64,000 nucleotides of DNA from Akkermansiaceae bacterium UBA2381. GTDB lineage: Bacteria > Verrucomicrobiota > Verrucomicrobiia > Verrucomicrobiales > DEV007. Location of the stretch: positions 1 through 64,000 of the forward strand of contig DDSV01000003.1 of the NCBI GenBank assembly GCA_002344215.1, given 5' to 3'. The notes beneath the pieces are model-generated. The model was not told the origin of the DNA. It searched no databases and saw nothing but the letters and a program-made list of their open reading frames with translations. Below, piece by piece: positions 8,536 through 17,975 of the stretch (within the stretch, counting starts at the first letter, position 1; every line of letters starts with the position of its first letter). The position numbers were made by a program, and so were the translations under genes.

Positions 8536-11500
8536 TTAGCGCTGCTTGAGGAAGGCGATCAGGTCGGCCATTTCCTCTTTCGAGATCGCCGCTTCCAGGC
8601 CGACCGGCATCAGGGAGACGCCGGAAGAGGTGAGGGCCTTCACTTCAATCCGGGGAACCGTCAGGGTGACACCTCCGGGGACACGCAGCGAAAGGGCGGA
8701 GGCATCCTCGCCATGAATCAGGCCGCTCAGGATCCTCCCGTCGGTGGCCTCGACTGTCTGGGAGACCCACCGTTCCTCCACCGCGCGGTTGGGATCGAGA
8801 ATATCGGTGAGGAGCGCTTCGGCCGGTTTGATCTTGACGTCATTGAGCGACGGGCCGACCTCGACTCCGATGCCTCCGACCTGATGACAGGTCACGCAGG
8901 CGGCCTTCTGGAAAACGAGGCGACCATTCTCCGGATTCCCGGGATGAGAGGAAAGGGTGCTACGGTACGATTCGATCACCGCAGCGCGATCCCCTTCAGC
9001 CTGACCGAAAAGCTCGAGGGCGAGCGCCTTGACCTCTTCGTTGGTGGAGCGGCCATAACTCCATCGAGTCATCGGCGGCATGATGCCCGGACTGATTTCC
9101 CCGGCCTTCATTTTCTTCATCAGGATCAGCCCAGTCGCGGGATTGGCGGTGATGAGGTCGAGTGCCTCCCGACGGGCCGTTGGAGTCAGCGCGGCCCAGC
9201 GTTCGAAAAAGAAATCGGCGACAACCTCGCGCTTGTCCCGCGAAAGCATGCGGCAGGCGGCTGCCTGAATCGCAGGAGGTTCGGCTAGACCGATGAGAGC
9301 CTCAACAATGGGCTTCTTTTCCTCCCAGGGACGCTGACCCACCAGTGTCAAGGCGGCAAGACGGGCCTCCTCGGTCGCTGACTTATCCAGGGCAATGCCG
9401 GAGGCGCGCTGAAGGAGTGCTTCAAGGTAGGTTGTCCCCTCACCGAGATCCGGGAGCTTTGCGGAGATGAGAGCGGCAAGGCTGCGCTGCTTCAGAGGGC
9501 TGCGCGGAAGGCCTTCAGAGATTCCCTGAACGATGGCAAAATGCCGCGGGGTGGGCTCGCCGGCGAGTAGGGCGAGGATCCGGTTCAGCTCACCGATATC
9601 GCCCCGGGCCGCCGTCATCCTCGCGAGGTCCGTCAGGACAGGGGCCGTCTCTGCCGAGGGGCGGGAGGTGAATGTCTTCGTATTGAGAAGGGTGACCAGA
9701 GTCTCCGTGACGAGGTCCGGAGCTGAGGAAAGGATCGCTTTCCTCAGCCAGGAGTCAGCGGGAGCCTCGGCGATCAGGAGGGCGAGTTGGTCCGGTGTGA
9801 GCGTGAGCCCGTCAACCAGAGCGATCGCGAGAAAGCGCATGCGGGGAGCGTCTTTGCTCATCTCTTTGCCGAGGGTCTCAAGCAACGAGGAACTCAGTCC
9901 GGACTGGTGAGCCGCGAGCAGCGCATTTTCAAGCAGGCCGGGATCGGTGGCGGATTCGAGAATGGGTTTCAACGTATCCACCTCAAGTGCGTCTAGGCCG
10001 GCGAGAGTCCACAGAGCATGGCAGGACGTTTTCGCTGAGGGCGAAGAATTGAGCAGTGCCTTCAGCAAAGGCACCGCCGATTGATCCTGCCGCTCCACCA
10101 GAATCCGCTGGGCCTCGGTGCGCTGCCATCCATTGTCGTGAGAAAGGAGAGCGACGAGTGAATCGATCTCCGTCGGGAGCGGCGCTACCGGTGAAACCTT
10201 GCTCCCCTTGGGAACGACTCGCCAGATGCGGCCCTGATCAAATCCGGCGCGCATGTAGTGCGACTTGGCGAAATCTTCGGGAAAAAAGCGGGCGTGATCA
10301 ATAAAGCGCCGGTACATGTCACAAATATAGAGCGCTCCATCCGGACCGTTTCTCACCTGAACCGGGCGGGTCCACTCGTCGCCCGAGACCAGAAAATCGC
10401 GGCCCTTTCCCACCCGATCGGCGGTGAAACTCGCACCCTTCGCCACGAGATGGTTTCGTGTCACGAGCTGGGCGGTGGGATCGCAGACAAAGATGTCACC
10501 GGTCATCTCCGGCATGAGTCCGCCCCGATACACTCCGATGCCGCAGGCGGCGGTGTGAGTGCCGGCATGCGCCGCCGAGGTGGTGTGACTCAAGGCAAGC
10601 GGGTAGACCGGGGCTCCGGGTTCCTGGATGTCCTCCTGCCCGGTCGTGATCCCGGCGAGGGGATTGCGTTGCACGGCCGCGAGGGGCATCGCCGCAAAGA
10701 TCACCGGGTTGCGATTTGAACAGAAGAAATGCCGTCCGAAATCATCGAGGGTTCCTCCGAACTGGCCCGCCCCGGACTCCGTCGTCATCTCTCCCGTTCT
10801 CGGGTTGTAACGCAGATTCAGTTTTGTGAAGTTGAGCTTTTGCTCGGGGTGCTCTTCGGGATAAATCTCTTTTCCGTCGAGTCCGTTGCTCAAGTAGACC
10901 AGATTGTTGAGACCGTAGCGCGGACTGGAGACCTGGAGCTGATTGTGATTCGGTTCATTGGTGGTAAAGAGTTTTTCCCGAAGGTCCGCGATATTGTCAC
11001 CATCGGTATCCTTAAGAAAGAGGATCGCCGTTCGGGTGGTCGCGAGCAGTCCGCCCTTCATCGGCATGAGGCCCTGAACGTGATCGAGGCCGTCCGCCCA
11101 GGTGACGGCTTTGTCCATGATTCCATCGCCGTTTTCATCGGAGAGAAGACGAATCCGGGAGAGGTTCGAGCCGTCGCCGGGGGGCAGGGGATAATCACCC
11201 ATTTCCGCGACGAACATGCGGCCCTGTTCGTCCCAGACCACATCGACGGGATCACAGGTGAGTGGTTCCGACGCCACTAACTGAACCTCAAAATCGCCGT
11301 CCACTTCCCAGAGTGCGGCGCTTTCCGCCGGGCTAAGGGGAAGGCGCCGGGGAGGAATGCTTTCACCTGACACCGAATATCCCATATCCGAGGAACGTTT
11401 CTCCACGGCCCACTTCTCGGTGAAAGCGCCGAGAGGATGGAGCTCAAAACGACGGATAAGGCAGGCGGCGTATTCGCTCTGAAGTCCGATGAATCCGGAG

Positions 11501-12285
11501 GAGGGGTGACAGTCGGTGACCTCGTTGACCAACTCGCCATTGATGAGAATGCGGATGGAGGATCCGGCGCAAATGACCTCCATGCGATTCCATTCTCCGA
11601 GGGGATTCTCGATGTCTTTTGCTCCGCGATAACCCTTCACATCAGCCCAATCGGGATCCCGGTCGCGCCAGTTCACCCGGGCCATCGTCTTGCCTTCGGC
11701 CGGGAAGCTCTCTTTGGCGGCCCCCTTGGTCCAGACGGGCTCGCCGTCGCGATCCCGTTTGCTCTCGGCGGTGACTTTGGTCGGGGCGATCGTTCCGTCG
11801 TCTGACTTTGCGGCAAGGACGAGGATATCTCCCGATCCGCCTTCAATGAGCTGACCCTCGATACAACTCATCCAGGTGTTGCCATAGGCGCCATCAGGAC
11901 CGTAGGCGTGGAGCAGCAGGCCGCAGTCGCGAGCGCGGTCGGCCCGGTTCGCGAGGGTGCGCTCTCCCCACTGATAGTCGATGACAAGATGGTAATCGCG
12001 GTAGGCCTGCTTTGTCCGCAAATAGCCCATTCCTTCGCCGCTGACCCGCATGACCTTGTCTTCGCCAATGGCCCAGATCTTTTTCGGATCGGTCGAAAGA
12101 GAGGCGGTCGGGTTGAGATGGGCCGTAAAGTCCTTCAACTCCGGGTCCGCGAGAAGGTCAACAACCGCCGTCGGGCTGACCACTCCGGAGGAATCCTGTG
12201 TCCGCAGGACCTTGGGAGTCAATAGGATGGCGAAAAGAAGGAAGGGAACCGACCGGATCATGGTCAGAACTCTAGCGAGTGCCAT
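8536..12285 (-). CDS. DUF1080 / PVC-type dehydrogenase / cytochrome c multidomain protein
   Basis: This exported 1249-aa protein has four parts. Residues about 40-290 match a DUF1080 (3-keto-disaccharide hydrolase-like) concanavalin-fold domain. About 320-690 is a PVC-type membrane-bound dehydrogenase beta-propeller (FEVQLVASEP, FVAEMGDYPLPPG, DGALYICDMYRRFIDH). About 700-1080 is a HEAT-like helical repeat region. The C-terminus is a Planctomycete/Verrucomicrobia heme-binding domain with the c-type site CVTCH. Such proteins are linked to periplasmic oxidation of sugars or alcohols, with electrons passed through the fused heme. Start 12285 is given, but the ATG at 12261 (MIRSVPFLLFAILLTPK) gives a better signal peptide. 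It is apparently monocistronic. Confidence 0.9.
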   Translation of the reverse strand: MALARVLTMIRSVPFLLFAILLTPKVLRTQDSSGVVSPTAVVDLLADPELKDFTAHLNPTASLSTDPKKIWAIGEDKVMRVSGEGMGYLRTKQAYRDYHLVIDYQWGERTLANRADRARDCGLLLHAYGPDGAYGNTWMSCIEGQLIEGGSGDILVLAAKSDDGTIAPTKVTAESKRDRDGEPVWTKGAAKESFPAEGKTMARVNWRDRDPDWADVKGYRGAKDIENPLGEWNRMEVICAGSSIRILINGELVNEVTDCHPSSGFIGLQSEYAACLIRRFELHPLGAFTEKWAVEKRSSDMGYSVSGESIPPRRLPLSPAESAALWEVDGDFEVQLVASEPLTCDPVDVVWDEQGRMFVAEMGDYPLPPGDGSNLSRIRLLSDENGDGIMDKAVTWADGLDHVQGLMPMKGGLLATTRTAILFLKDTDGDNIADLREKLFTTNEPNHNQLQVSSPRYGLNNLVYLSNGLDGKEIYPEEHPEQKLNFTKLNLRYNPRTGEMTTESGAGQFGGTLDDFGRHFFCSNRNPVIFAAMPLAAVQRNPLAGITTGQEDIQEPGAPVYPLALSHTTSAAHAGTHTAACGIGVYRGGLMPEMTGDIFVCDPTAQLVTRNHLVAKGASFTADRVGKGRDFLVSGDEWTRPVQVRNGPDGALYICDMYRRFIDHARFFPEDFAKSHYMRAGFDQGRIWRVVPKGSKVSPVAPLPTEIDSLVALLSHDNGWQRTEAQRILVERQDQSAVPLLKALLNSSPSAKTSCHALWTLAGLDALEVDTLKPILESATDPGLLENALLAAHQSGLSSSLLETLGKEMSKDAPRMRFLAIALVDGLTLTPDQLALLIAEAPADSWLRKAILSSAPDLVTETLVTLLNTKTFTSRPSAETAPVLTDLARMTAARGDIGELNRILALLAGEPTPRHFAIVQGISEGLPRSPLKQRSLAALISAKLPDLGEGTTYLEALLQRASGIALDKSATEEARLAALTLVGQRPWEEKKPIVEALIGLAEPPAIQAAACRMLSRDKREVVADFFFERWAALTPTARREALDLITANPATGLILMKKMKAGEISPGIMPPMTRWSYGRSTNEEVKALALELFGQAEGDRAAVIESYRSTLSSHPGNPENGRLVFQKAACVTCHQVGGIGVEVGPSLNDVKIKPAEALLTDILDPNRAVEERWVSQTVEATDGRILSGLIHGEDASALSLRVPGGVTLTVPRIEVKALTSSGVSLMPVGLEAAISKEEMADLIAFLKQR

Positions 12286-12340
12286 TCACCCTGAAAAGCC
12301 CCCAACTCACCGCCATCGCGGGAGGGAACGAAGAACCAGG

Positions 12341-12364
12341 AACGAAGAACGAAGAACGAAGAAC
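12341..12364. repeat. Heptamer tandem repeat AACGAAG
   Basis: Three perfect copies of AACGAAG plus AAC stand between the DUF1080/PVC gene and yebC; a degenerate extra copy lies at about 12327-12336. No function is evident; it looks like a slippage-prone microsatellite. Confidence 0.7.
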
Positions 12365-12379
12365 ACGCCGCAAGGCGTC

Positions 12380-13090
12380 CTAATTCACATCCGTGAAAAC
12401 TGCCTGCACATCTTCATCGTCCTCGAGCTTGTCGAGGAGCACTTCGATGTCGTTCATTTGCTCTTCGGTAAAATCCTTCGGGCTGTCAGGGATGCGCTGG
12501 AGACTGGCCTTTTTGATTTCGATGCCGAGTGCTTCGACGCCCGCGGTGAGAGTGCCGAAATCAGTAAATTCCCCGTAGGCGTAGGCGATCCCGTCCTCGA
12601 CCTCGAGTTCGACGAGGCCCGAGTCGATCAGGCCGAGTTCGATTTCCTCGATGTCCATGTCCGGCTTCACCTCGAACTCAATCACCGCCTTGCGTTTGAA
12701 GAGGAAATCGAGAGCGCCGCTCGGGAGGATCTGGCCGCCGGACTTGTTGAAGTAGGTTTTGATGTTCGCGATGGAGCGGTTCGTGTTGTCCGTCGCGCAC
12801 TCAACGAAGATCATGACGCCATGGGGGCCTTTGCCCTCGTAGTTGATCTCCTTGATGTCGGCGGCGTCCTTACCCGACGCCCGCTTGATCGCGGCGTCGA
12901 CGTTATCCTTCGGCATGTTGGCCGCCTTGGCCGCCTGGATCGCGAGGCGCAGCTTGGAGTTGTTCACGGGATCGTTGCCGCCTTCCTTCGCCGCCATCGT
13001 GATGGCCTTGCCAATCTTTGGAAAGGTCTTGGACATCTTGTCCCACCTGGCTTCTTTCGAAGCGCGTCGATATTCGAATGCTCTACCCAT
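12380..13090 (-). CDS. yebC: YebC/PmpR family DNA-binding or translation-associated protein
   Basis: The 236-aa protein matches the TACO1/YebC family over its full usual length. The start MGRAFEYRRASKEARWDKMS is the family N-terminus, and KLRLAIQAAKAANMPKDNV and INYEGKGPHGVMIFVE are signature blocks. Members act as transcriptional regulators in some bacteria; recent work also links the family to translation through difficult sequences. The ATG at 13090 is chosen because 13 residues upstream (to 13129) are not conserved. It lies alone on the minus strand between two intergenic repeat regions. Confidence 0.95.
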   Translation of the reverse strand: MGRAFEYRRASKEARWDKMSKTFPKIGKAITMAAKEGGNDPVNNSKLRLAIQAAKAANMPKDNVDAAIKRASGKDAADIKEINYEGKGPHGVMIFVECATDNTNRSIANIKTYFNKSGGQILPSGALDFLFKRKAVIEFEVKPDMDIEEIELGLIDSGLVELEVEDGIAYAYGEFTDFGTLTAGVEALGIEIKKASLQRIPDSPKDFTEEQMNDIEVLLDKLEDDEDVQAVFTDVN

Positions 13091-13197
13091 AATGCGGAGA
13101 TTCTTGTCCCAGAACAGGCCAATGCGCAAGGCGGATTGTCGATGGAAGAGGGTTGAGGGGTGGATTCAACCCTGTTTGAACACGAATGCCCGGTGGC

Positions 13198-13262
13198 GGC
13201 AAGCGGGGCGCTTGCCCTACAGTATGGAAGAACGGGACTGTAGGGCGGCCGCTCCGGCTGCC
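13198..13262. repeat. Composite REP-like double hairpin, copy A
   Basis: Two imperfect palindromes flank an 18-20 bp spacer: GGCAAGCGGGGCGCTTGCC + CTAC (13198-13220) and GTAGGGCGGCCGCTCCGGC + TGCC (13240-13262). CCCTAC and GTAGGG form an inverted pair across the spacer. The same two modules recur, inverted, at 33425-33490 and 39150-39220. It lies between yebC and the ceramidase gene. Confidence 0.8.
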
Positions 13263-13276
13263 GGGTTTTCGATCAC

Positions 13277-15388
13277 TCAGGGCTTCCCTAGTCTCGCCAC
13301 TTCCTCCGCACTCAAGGCCCGGTCAAACACGGCGATCTCGTCGAGTCGGCCTTCGAAGTTGCCTTCCCCGGAACAACTACCGCCGAAGAAGAAGGTATCG
13401 GGGGCGATCCGGGTCGCAGCCTCTTCTCCCGAGGCTTCGATTGAGGCACCGTTGAGGGAGATCCTCACAGTAGCGCCGTCCCGGGAGAAAACGAGATGGT
13501 GCCATTTCCATCGTTCGATGAGAGCAGCGGAACCCATTTCAGCCGTGGCGCCTGTTCCTTCGTATATGAGAATTCGATCTCCCTTTTCATTCTCCCGAAT
13601 TCCCACATGATCGCCGATTTTACGCGAACCGTGGTTCAGCCCGCGGGAGAGGATCCATTCGGTTCCGTCCATTACCCCTTTCGCAGTGCCGCTCCAGAAC
13701 CAAAGGGAAACCGAATAGTTGCTTTCACTCACCTGAGGAATCCTCGCACTGAGCCGATCACCCGCCAGGTGTACGCAGCGATTGATCCCGCCCGCGGCAA
13801 AGGCCGCATCATTTGGTCCCGGCAAATAGAACAAGACACGGGGTTCGTAGAGTGCATCGATCCCGTTCGGCGAGGAATCGATCGCGCGGGGGCCCGAAAA
13901 TTCGTCGAGTCGCCAGTAGGCTTTCGGTTTCAGCTCAAGGGTTTTCACAACGGCCGGTCCAGGCTCGGCGCGACGATCGGCGCGGGGCTTTCCGGTTACG
14001 GTTTCCAGCATCTGAATCGCAGCCTCGGCGATCTTCGGCTCGGCATTCACCTCCAGTCCGGCGGAGCGGGCCGCCCAGGTGTTGTAACCTCCGAGCAGGT
14101 GTTGCTCGGGAGGTGGAATGTAGCCGTCGCCTCCATTGGCCAACTCGATCACCATGGTGTGAGGCGCGGGACTGGCTGCTTTGACTTTCAGGCCGGTAAT
14201 CGCATAGGTCTCATTTGGCGTCGTCGCGATGGTGATGTTTTCCCCGAGCCGCAATCCCTGAACGACAATCTCGGTCTTCTTTTTCGCATCAAGGAGGATC
14301 TGCTCGCGGGCGTAGACCTCGGGTTGGGTTTTAGGGAGTCGGTCACCGACTTCGGTCATGACCTTCTGCGCCCACTCGAGGCGTTGTTTGTCAGGGACAC
14401 GATAGTCGAGGGTCATGCGGGTCTCGGCCATGGCGATGGAAGCGGGGGATTCATAGGAGACACCCTCGAGTGCCTTCAGGGCGAGATTGATCATTTCCTG
14501 TGAGTATTGCTCGAGGGATGGACCGTCCTTGCCGCGCTCGGAGGACTTTTCGTAGTCGTGTCTCCAAATATCGCCGCTGCAGCCGTGGGACATCATCGCG
14601 ACGAAGCCCGTTTTGCCGGGATCGAGCTTTTCCTGAAGTCCGTTGGAGAAGAGTCCGAAGTAGTCCGCCCCGATATCCTTGTCGCCGAAGTAGTGCATCG
14701 AGAAGTTGGCCAGCAAACCGATAGGCTCGCCCGCTGTTGTCTGCACCGAGATCATCGAGAGCATGGGATCCTCGGGGCCGCTCGGTCCGGTGACATGGTC
14801 CCAGTTCGTCGCCGCATGCATGTTCGCCCGAACCGTGAGATTGCCGAAAGGGTCCTCCCTCATGTGTTTCGGATGAATCACCCAGCGTCGCAGGGCGGTG
14901 TAGTCGGCCGCATCGATCTCGCCCCAGCCGATCCTGGCGGGACGCATCTTTTGAAGTGGAGCGAGGACAGCCTCGACGAGTTTTTTGGTGAGAAAGATCT
15001 CGTAGGCCGGGTCGGCGTCGGTCCCTAGGCAGCCCATGCTCGCCGGGGCGGTGTGGGTATGGGTGGCGGAGATGAGAATGCGCTCTCGAGGGATGCCGGC
15101 CTTTTCCGCCGCCATCTCTTTGGCACGGTCGAGGAGATCGCGGGACATCATGCAACTGTCGACCACGACGATAACGAGTTTCTCCTTTCCGTCCGAAAAG
15201 GCGAGGGAGCGGGCACTCACCGGGGTGTTGATCTTGTCGACCGAACGGCTTGTCATGCCCCCGTTGACGAGGACGGGGAGTTGCCTGGGCGTCACATCAA
15301 TGATCGCAGAACCGGCCGTGAACTCGGCTTGGAGAGTGGCCGTGAGAAAAAGGCAAAGAGCCGTGAGAAGAGAGGGGTTCCAACGCAT
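13277..15388 (-). CDS. Exported neutral/alkaline ceramidase-like hydrolase with LamG domain
   Basis: The 703-aa protein has a signal peptide (residues 1-21). Residues about 22-440 form a neutral/alkaline non-lysosomal ceramidase-type domain: the zinc-site-like ATHTHTAPAS, HGCSGDIWRH (position of the family GDxS motif) and EQHLLGGYNTWAARSAG. Residues about 485-700 form a LamG/concanavalin-like domain (YWRLDE, WKWHHLVFSRDG, GRLDEIAVFDRALS). Classical members cleave N-acyl sphingosine; many environmental homologues have unknown substrates, so amide or ester hydrolysis of an extracellular lipid or glycan conjugate is as far as I would go. LamG probably binds carbohydrate or targets a surface. No operon partner is closer than 88 bp. 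Confidence 0.85.
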   Translation of the reverse strand: MRWNPSLLTALCLFLTATLQAEFTAGSAIIDVTPRQLPVLVNGGMTSRSVDKINTPVSARSLAFSDGKEKLVIVVVDSCMMSRDLLDRAKEMAAEKAGIPRERILISATHTHTAPASMGCLGTDADPAYEIFLTKKLVEAVLAPLQKMRPARIGWGEIDAADYTALRRWVIHPKHMREDPFGNLTVRANMHAATNWDHVTGPSGPEDPMLSMISVQTTAGEPIGLLANFSMHYFGDKDIGADYFGLFSNGLQEKLDPGKTGFVAMMSHGCSGDIWRHDYEKSSERGKDGPSLEQYSQEMINLALKALEGVSYESPASIAMAETRMTLDYRVPDKQRLEWAQKVMTEVGDRLPKTQPEVYAREQILLDAKKKTEIVVQGLRLGENITIATTPNETYAITGLKVKAASPAPHTMVIELANGGDGYIPPPEQHLLGGYNTWAARSAGLEVNAEPKIAEAAIQMLETVTGKPRADRRAEPGPAVVKTLELKPKAYWRLDEFSGPRAIDSSPNGIDALYEPRVLFYLPGPNDAAFAAGGINRCVHLAGDRLSARIPQVSESNYSVSLWFWSGTAKGVMDGTEWILSRGLNHGSRKIGDHVGIRENEKGDRILIYEGTGATAEMGSAALIERWKWHHLVFSRDGATVRISLNGASIEASGEEAATRIAPDTFFFGGSCSGEGNFEGRLDEIAVFDRALSAEEVARLGKP

Positions 15389-15476
15389 GGCCCGAGGCTA
15401 GGGCAAAGGCAAGGTTGCCGGCAAGCCGTGGAAAAGCGCATTGGCGTGATGCGTGGACCGGTTTCCTAAACCACGG

Positions 15477-17057
15477 TCACACCAGCGCTTCGGCACATTT
15501 CATTCCGTCGAGGGCGGCGCTGACAATGCCTCCGGCGAATCCGGCACCTTCTCCGCAGGGAAAGAGCGAGCGAACTTCGGGATGTTGCAATGTCTCGGGA
15601 TCGCGGGGGATGCGAACCGGCGAACTCGTCCGGGTTTCGAAGCCGATCAGGTTGGCCTCTTCGCCCATATAACCAGGCATCCGTTTGCCGAACATCTTGA
15701 GCGCCTCCCGCATGCGCGAGACGACAAAGAGAGGCATGATTTCATCGAGTCGGGCCGCTTTGATGCCGGGCTTGTAACTGGTCTCGGGAAGGTCAGTCGA
15801 ATCGCGCCGGATGAAAAAGTCGAGGGCCCGCTGACCCGGGGCCACCTGCCCTCCGCCTCCGGCCACTTTGGCGGCCTGCTCAAGATGCTTTTGAAAAGCA
15901 ACCCCGGCGAGGACTCCGTGCTCCTCTTCAAACTCTTTCGTGTCTTCCGGTTCGACGGTGACGACCATGCCGCTGTTGGCGAAAGGGGAGTCGCGCTTGG
16001 ACAGGCTCATGCCATTAACGACAACCTCGTCGTTCTCCGTCGCGGCCGGCACGATGAAACCGCCCGGGCACATACAAAAGGAATGGACTCCTCGATCACG
16101 AACTTTCGTCGCCAGCACATAGCTTGCGGCGGGGAGCAGGTGAGGGCGCTCGACGCCACGCTCGTAGTGATACTGCAGGCTGTCGATGAGTGGCTGCGGG
16201 TGCTCGATGCGGACACCCACGGCGAAGGCTTTTTGCTCAAGCCGGATCTTCTTTTCCGCGAGAAGGCGATAGACATCGCGGGCGGAATGACCTGTTGCGA
16301 GAATGACAGCGTCGCCGGTGAGTTCTTCGGCCCCGTTGATGACCACTCCCCGAATGGCGCCGCCGTCGAGGAGGAAATCGGTGACCTTTGCCCCGAATCT
16401 CACTTCACCCCCGGCGCCGATGATGCTCTCACGCATGGCCTTGACCACATTCGGGAGCAGGTTGGATCCGATGTGCGGATGGGAATCGATGAGAATGCGC
16501 TCGGGGGCACCATGCGCGACGAGGATCTCATAGACTTTGCGCACCGGTCCGCGTTTTGTCGCCCGGGTGTAGAGTTTGCCGTCCGAGAAGGTGCCTGCAC
16601 CTCCCTCTCCAAAGCAGTAGTTCGAATCTTCAATCACGGTGCCGTGGCGGAGAATGGGGGCGAGGTCGAAACGCCTGGCCGATGCGTCTTTGCCACGCTC
16701 AAGAACGATGGGCCGCCAACCCCGTTCGATTGCGGTGAGGGCGGCGAACATGCCGGCGGGTCCGCTTCCGACGATGATGACGGTTTTCGGTGCGGCGGAG
16801 ACTGAGGGTAGATCCAGTTCAATCGGATCCTCTTTCGGAAGCGGGGTGTCGAGTCCGACCTCGAAGCGAAGCTGCACCTTGATCTCCTTTTTGCGGGAGT
16901 CGATGGAATGCTTGCGCAGCCTGAGGTCGCGGATTCGTCCGGGGTGAACGTTCAGCTTTCTCCCCACTGCTTTGCGCTGAGCAACCTCGTCTTCCGAGAG
17001 GTCGAGGGGGAGAATAATGTCAACGGAGAGGGGTTCCCGGGAAGCGGTGTCAGTCAT
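15477..17057 (-). CDS. FAD-dependent oxidoreductase (large conserved family)
   Basis: This 526-aa protein has an N-terminal domain of about 90 residues, then a Rossmann FAD-binding motif GSGPAGMFAALTAIERG near residues 97-113, a substrate region with YCFGEGGAGTFSDGKLYTR, and a C-terminal FAD-site motif PCGEGAGFAGGIVSAALDG. Overall layout and length fit the broadly distributed NAD(P)/FAD-dependent dehydrogenases of unknown physiological substrate. It follows thiG by 22 bp on the same strand and is probably co-transcribed. A direct thiamine role is not shown by any motif. Confidence 0.85.
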   Translation of the reverse strand: MTDTASREPLSVDIILPLDLSEDEVAQRKAVGRKLNVHPGRIRDLRLRKHSIDSRKKEIKVQLRFEVGLDTPLPKEDPIELDLPSVSAAPKTVIIVGSGPAGMFAALTAIERGWRPIVLERGKDASARRFDLAPILRHGTVIEDSNYCFGEGGAGTFSDGKLYTRATKRGPVRKVYEILVAHGAPERILIDSHPHIGSNLLPNVVKAMRESIIGAGGEVRFGAKVTDFLLDGGAIRGVVINGAEELTGDAVILATGHSARDVYRLLAEKKIRLEQKAFAVGVRIEHPQPLIDSLQYHYERGVERPHLLPAASYVLATKVRDRGVHSFCMCPGGFIVPAATENDEVVVNGMSLSKRDSPFANSGMVVTVEPEDTKEFEEEHGVLAGVAFQKHLEQAAKVAGGGGQVAPGQRALDFFIRRDSTDLPETSYKPGIKAARLDEIMPLFVVSRMREALKMFGKRMPGYMGEEANLIGFETRTSSPVRIPRDPETLQHPEVRSLFPCGEGAGFAGGIVSAALDGMKCAEALV

Positions 17058-17079
17058 GGGTGGGATTCGGTCTGAGGCC

Positions 17080-17940
17080 TCAGGCCTTGTCGCCGGAAAA
17101 AAGAAAGCCGGTCAGCGGGCTGCTGGCCGATGCGGCGGAAGACACTTCGGGAATCCCCCCCGATTCGTAGGCGATACGTCCGGCCTCGACCGCGAGGCGG
17201 AAGGCTCTGGCGATAGCGACCGGGTCACCGGCAATGGCGATGGCGGTATTGACGAGGACCGCGTCTGCACCCATCTCAAGGGCTTCCGCCGCATGGCTTG
17301 GCCGACCTAGGCCCGCATCGATGACGACAGGCACGGTGGCCTGGGCAATGATGATTTCGATCTGGCGGCGGGTTACGATTCCCTGATTCGATCCAATGGG
17401 AGCTCCGAGCGGCATCACCGTCGCGGTTCCGACATCCTGAAGACGCTTTGCAAGGACGGGGTCGGCGTTGATATAGGGAAGAACGGTGAAGCCCTCTTTG
17501 ACGAGAATCTCGGCCGCTTTGAGCGTTTCGATGGGGTCGGGAAGAAGGTAGGTCGGGTCGGGATGGATCTCCAGCTTGACCCACATGGGCAGGCCGGCCG
17601 AAGCAGCGAGTCGAGCGAGGCGAACAGCCTCTTCCGCGTTCATGGCTCCTGACGTATTCGGGAGGAGGAGGTAGCGCTTCGGATCGATGAACTCGAGGAT
17701 ATTGGCGTAGGGATCCTTTTTACCGCTGAGATCGGCGCGACGAAGGGCAACCGTCACGATTTCAGTTCCCGAAGCCTCCAGCGCATCCCTCATCGATTCG
17801 TTGGAGGAAAACTTACCGGTCCCGAGCATGAGGCGGGATTGGAAGGTTCGGTCTGCAATAACTAGAGCTTGTGACACGGGAGGGGAGGGAATCAGGTTTT
17901 GGCCGGGGCGGAAGGTAAGTGATGCGCCGGAAAGCTCCAC
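17080..17940 (-). CDS. thiG: Thiazole synthase ThiG
   Basis: ThiG makes the thiazole phosphate half of thiamine from 1-deoxy-D-xylulose 5-phosphate, dehydroglycine and ThiS thiocarboxylate. The (beta/alpha)8 family blocks are clear: RLMLGTGKF, VTVALRRADL, LLPNTSGAMNAEEAVRLARL, WVKLEIHPDP, PLGAPIGSNQG and VPVVIDAGLGRPSHAAEALE. The core starts near residue 22; the GTG at 17940 gives an unusual 21-residue extension, and the GTG at 17877 is the alternative. The upstream GTG has a good Shine-Dalgarno match (GGAGGGG, 7-nt spacing) that lies inside the 3' arm of an intrinsic-terminator-like hairpin. No thiS, thiF or thiH is visible here. Confidence 0.95.
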   Translation of the reverse strand: MELSGASLTFRPGQNLIPSPPVSQALVIADRTFQSRLMLGTGKFSSNESMRDALEASGTEIVTVALRRADLSGKKDPYANILEFIDPKRYLLLPNTSGAMNAEEAVRLARLAASAGLPMWVKLEIHPDPTYLLPDPIETLKAAEILVKEGFTVLPYINADPVLAKRLQDVGTATVMPLGAPIGSNQGIVTRRQIEIIIAQATVPVVIDAGLGRPSHAAEALEMGADAVLVNTAIAIAGDPVAIARAFRLAVEAGRIAYESGGIPEVSSAASASSPLTGFLFSGDKA

Positions 17941-17975
17941 AAAAAAACCCCTCCGAAGAATCGGAGAGGTTTTTT
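17941..17975. terminator. Bidirectional terminator-like hairpin abutting thiG
   Basis: CCCCTCCGA (17948-17956) pairs with TCGGAGAGG (17961-17969) around AGAA, with one mismatch. Seven A flank one side and six T the other, so it could terminate on either strand. Read toward thiG, its 3' arm contains GGAGGGG, the best Shine-Dalgarno sequence for the GTG at 17940. It may end mscL transcription, or act as an attenuator or translation block for thiG. Confidence 0.7.

Noticed and set aside
8506..9288. 260-codon plus-strand frame
   Set aside because: Antisense to the cytochrome c end of the DUF1080/PVC gene, which has a diagnostic CVTCH site.
12050..13156. 368-codon plus-strand frame over yebC
   Set aside because: It crosses the yebC gene on the opposite strand and has no recognisable domain.
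15453..16805. 450-codon open frame opposite the FAD oxidoreductase
   Set aside because: It is antisense to a gene with clear FAD motifs; the predicted protein has shadow composition and no motif or signal.
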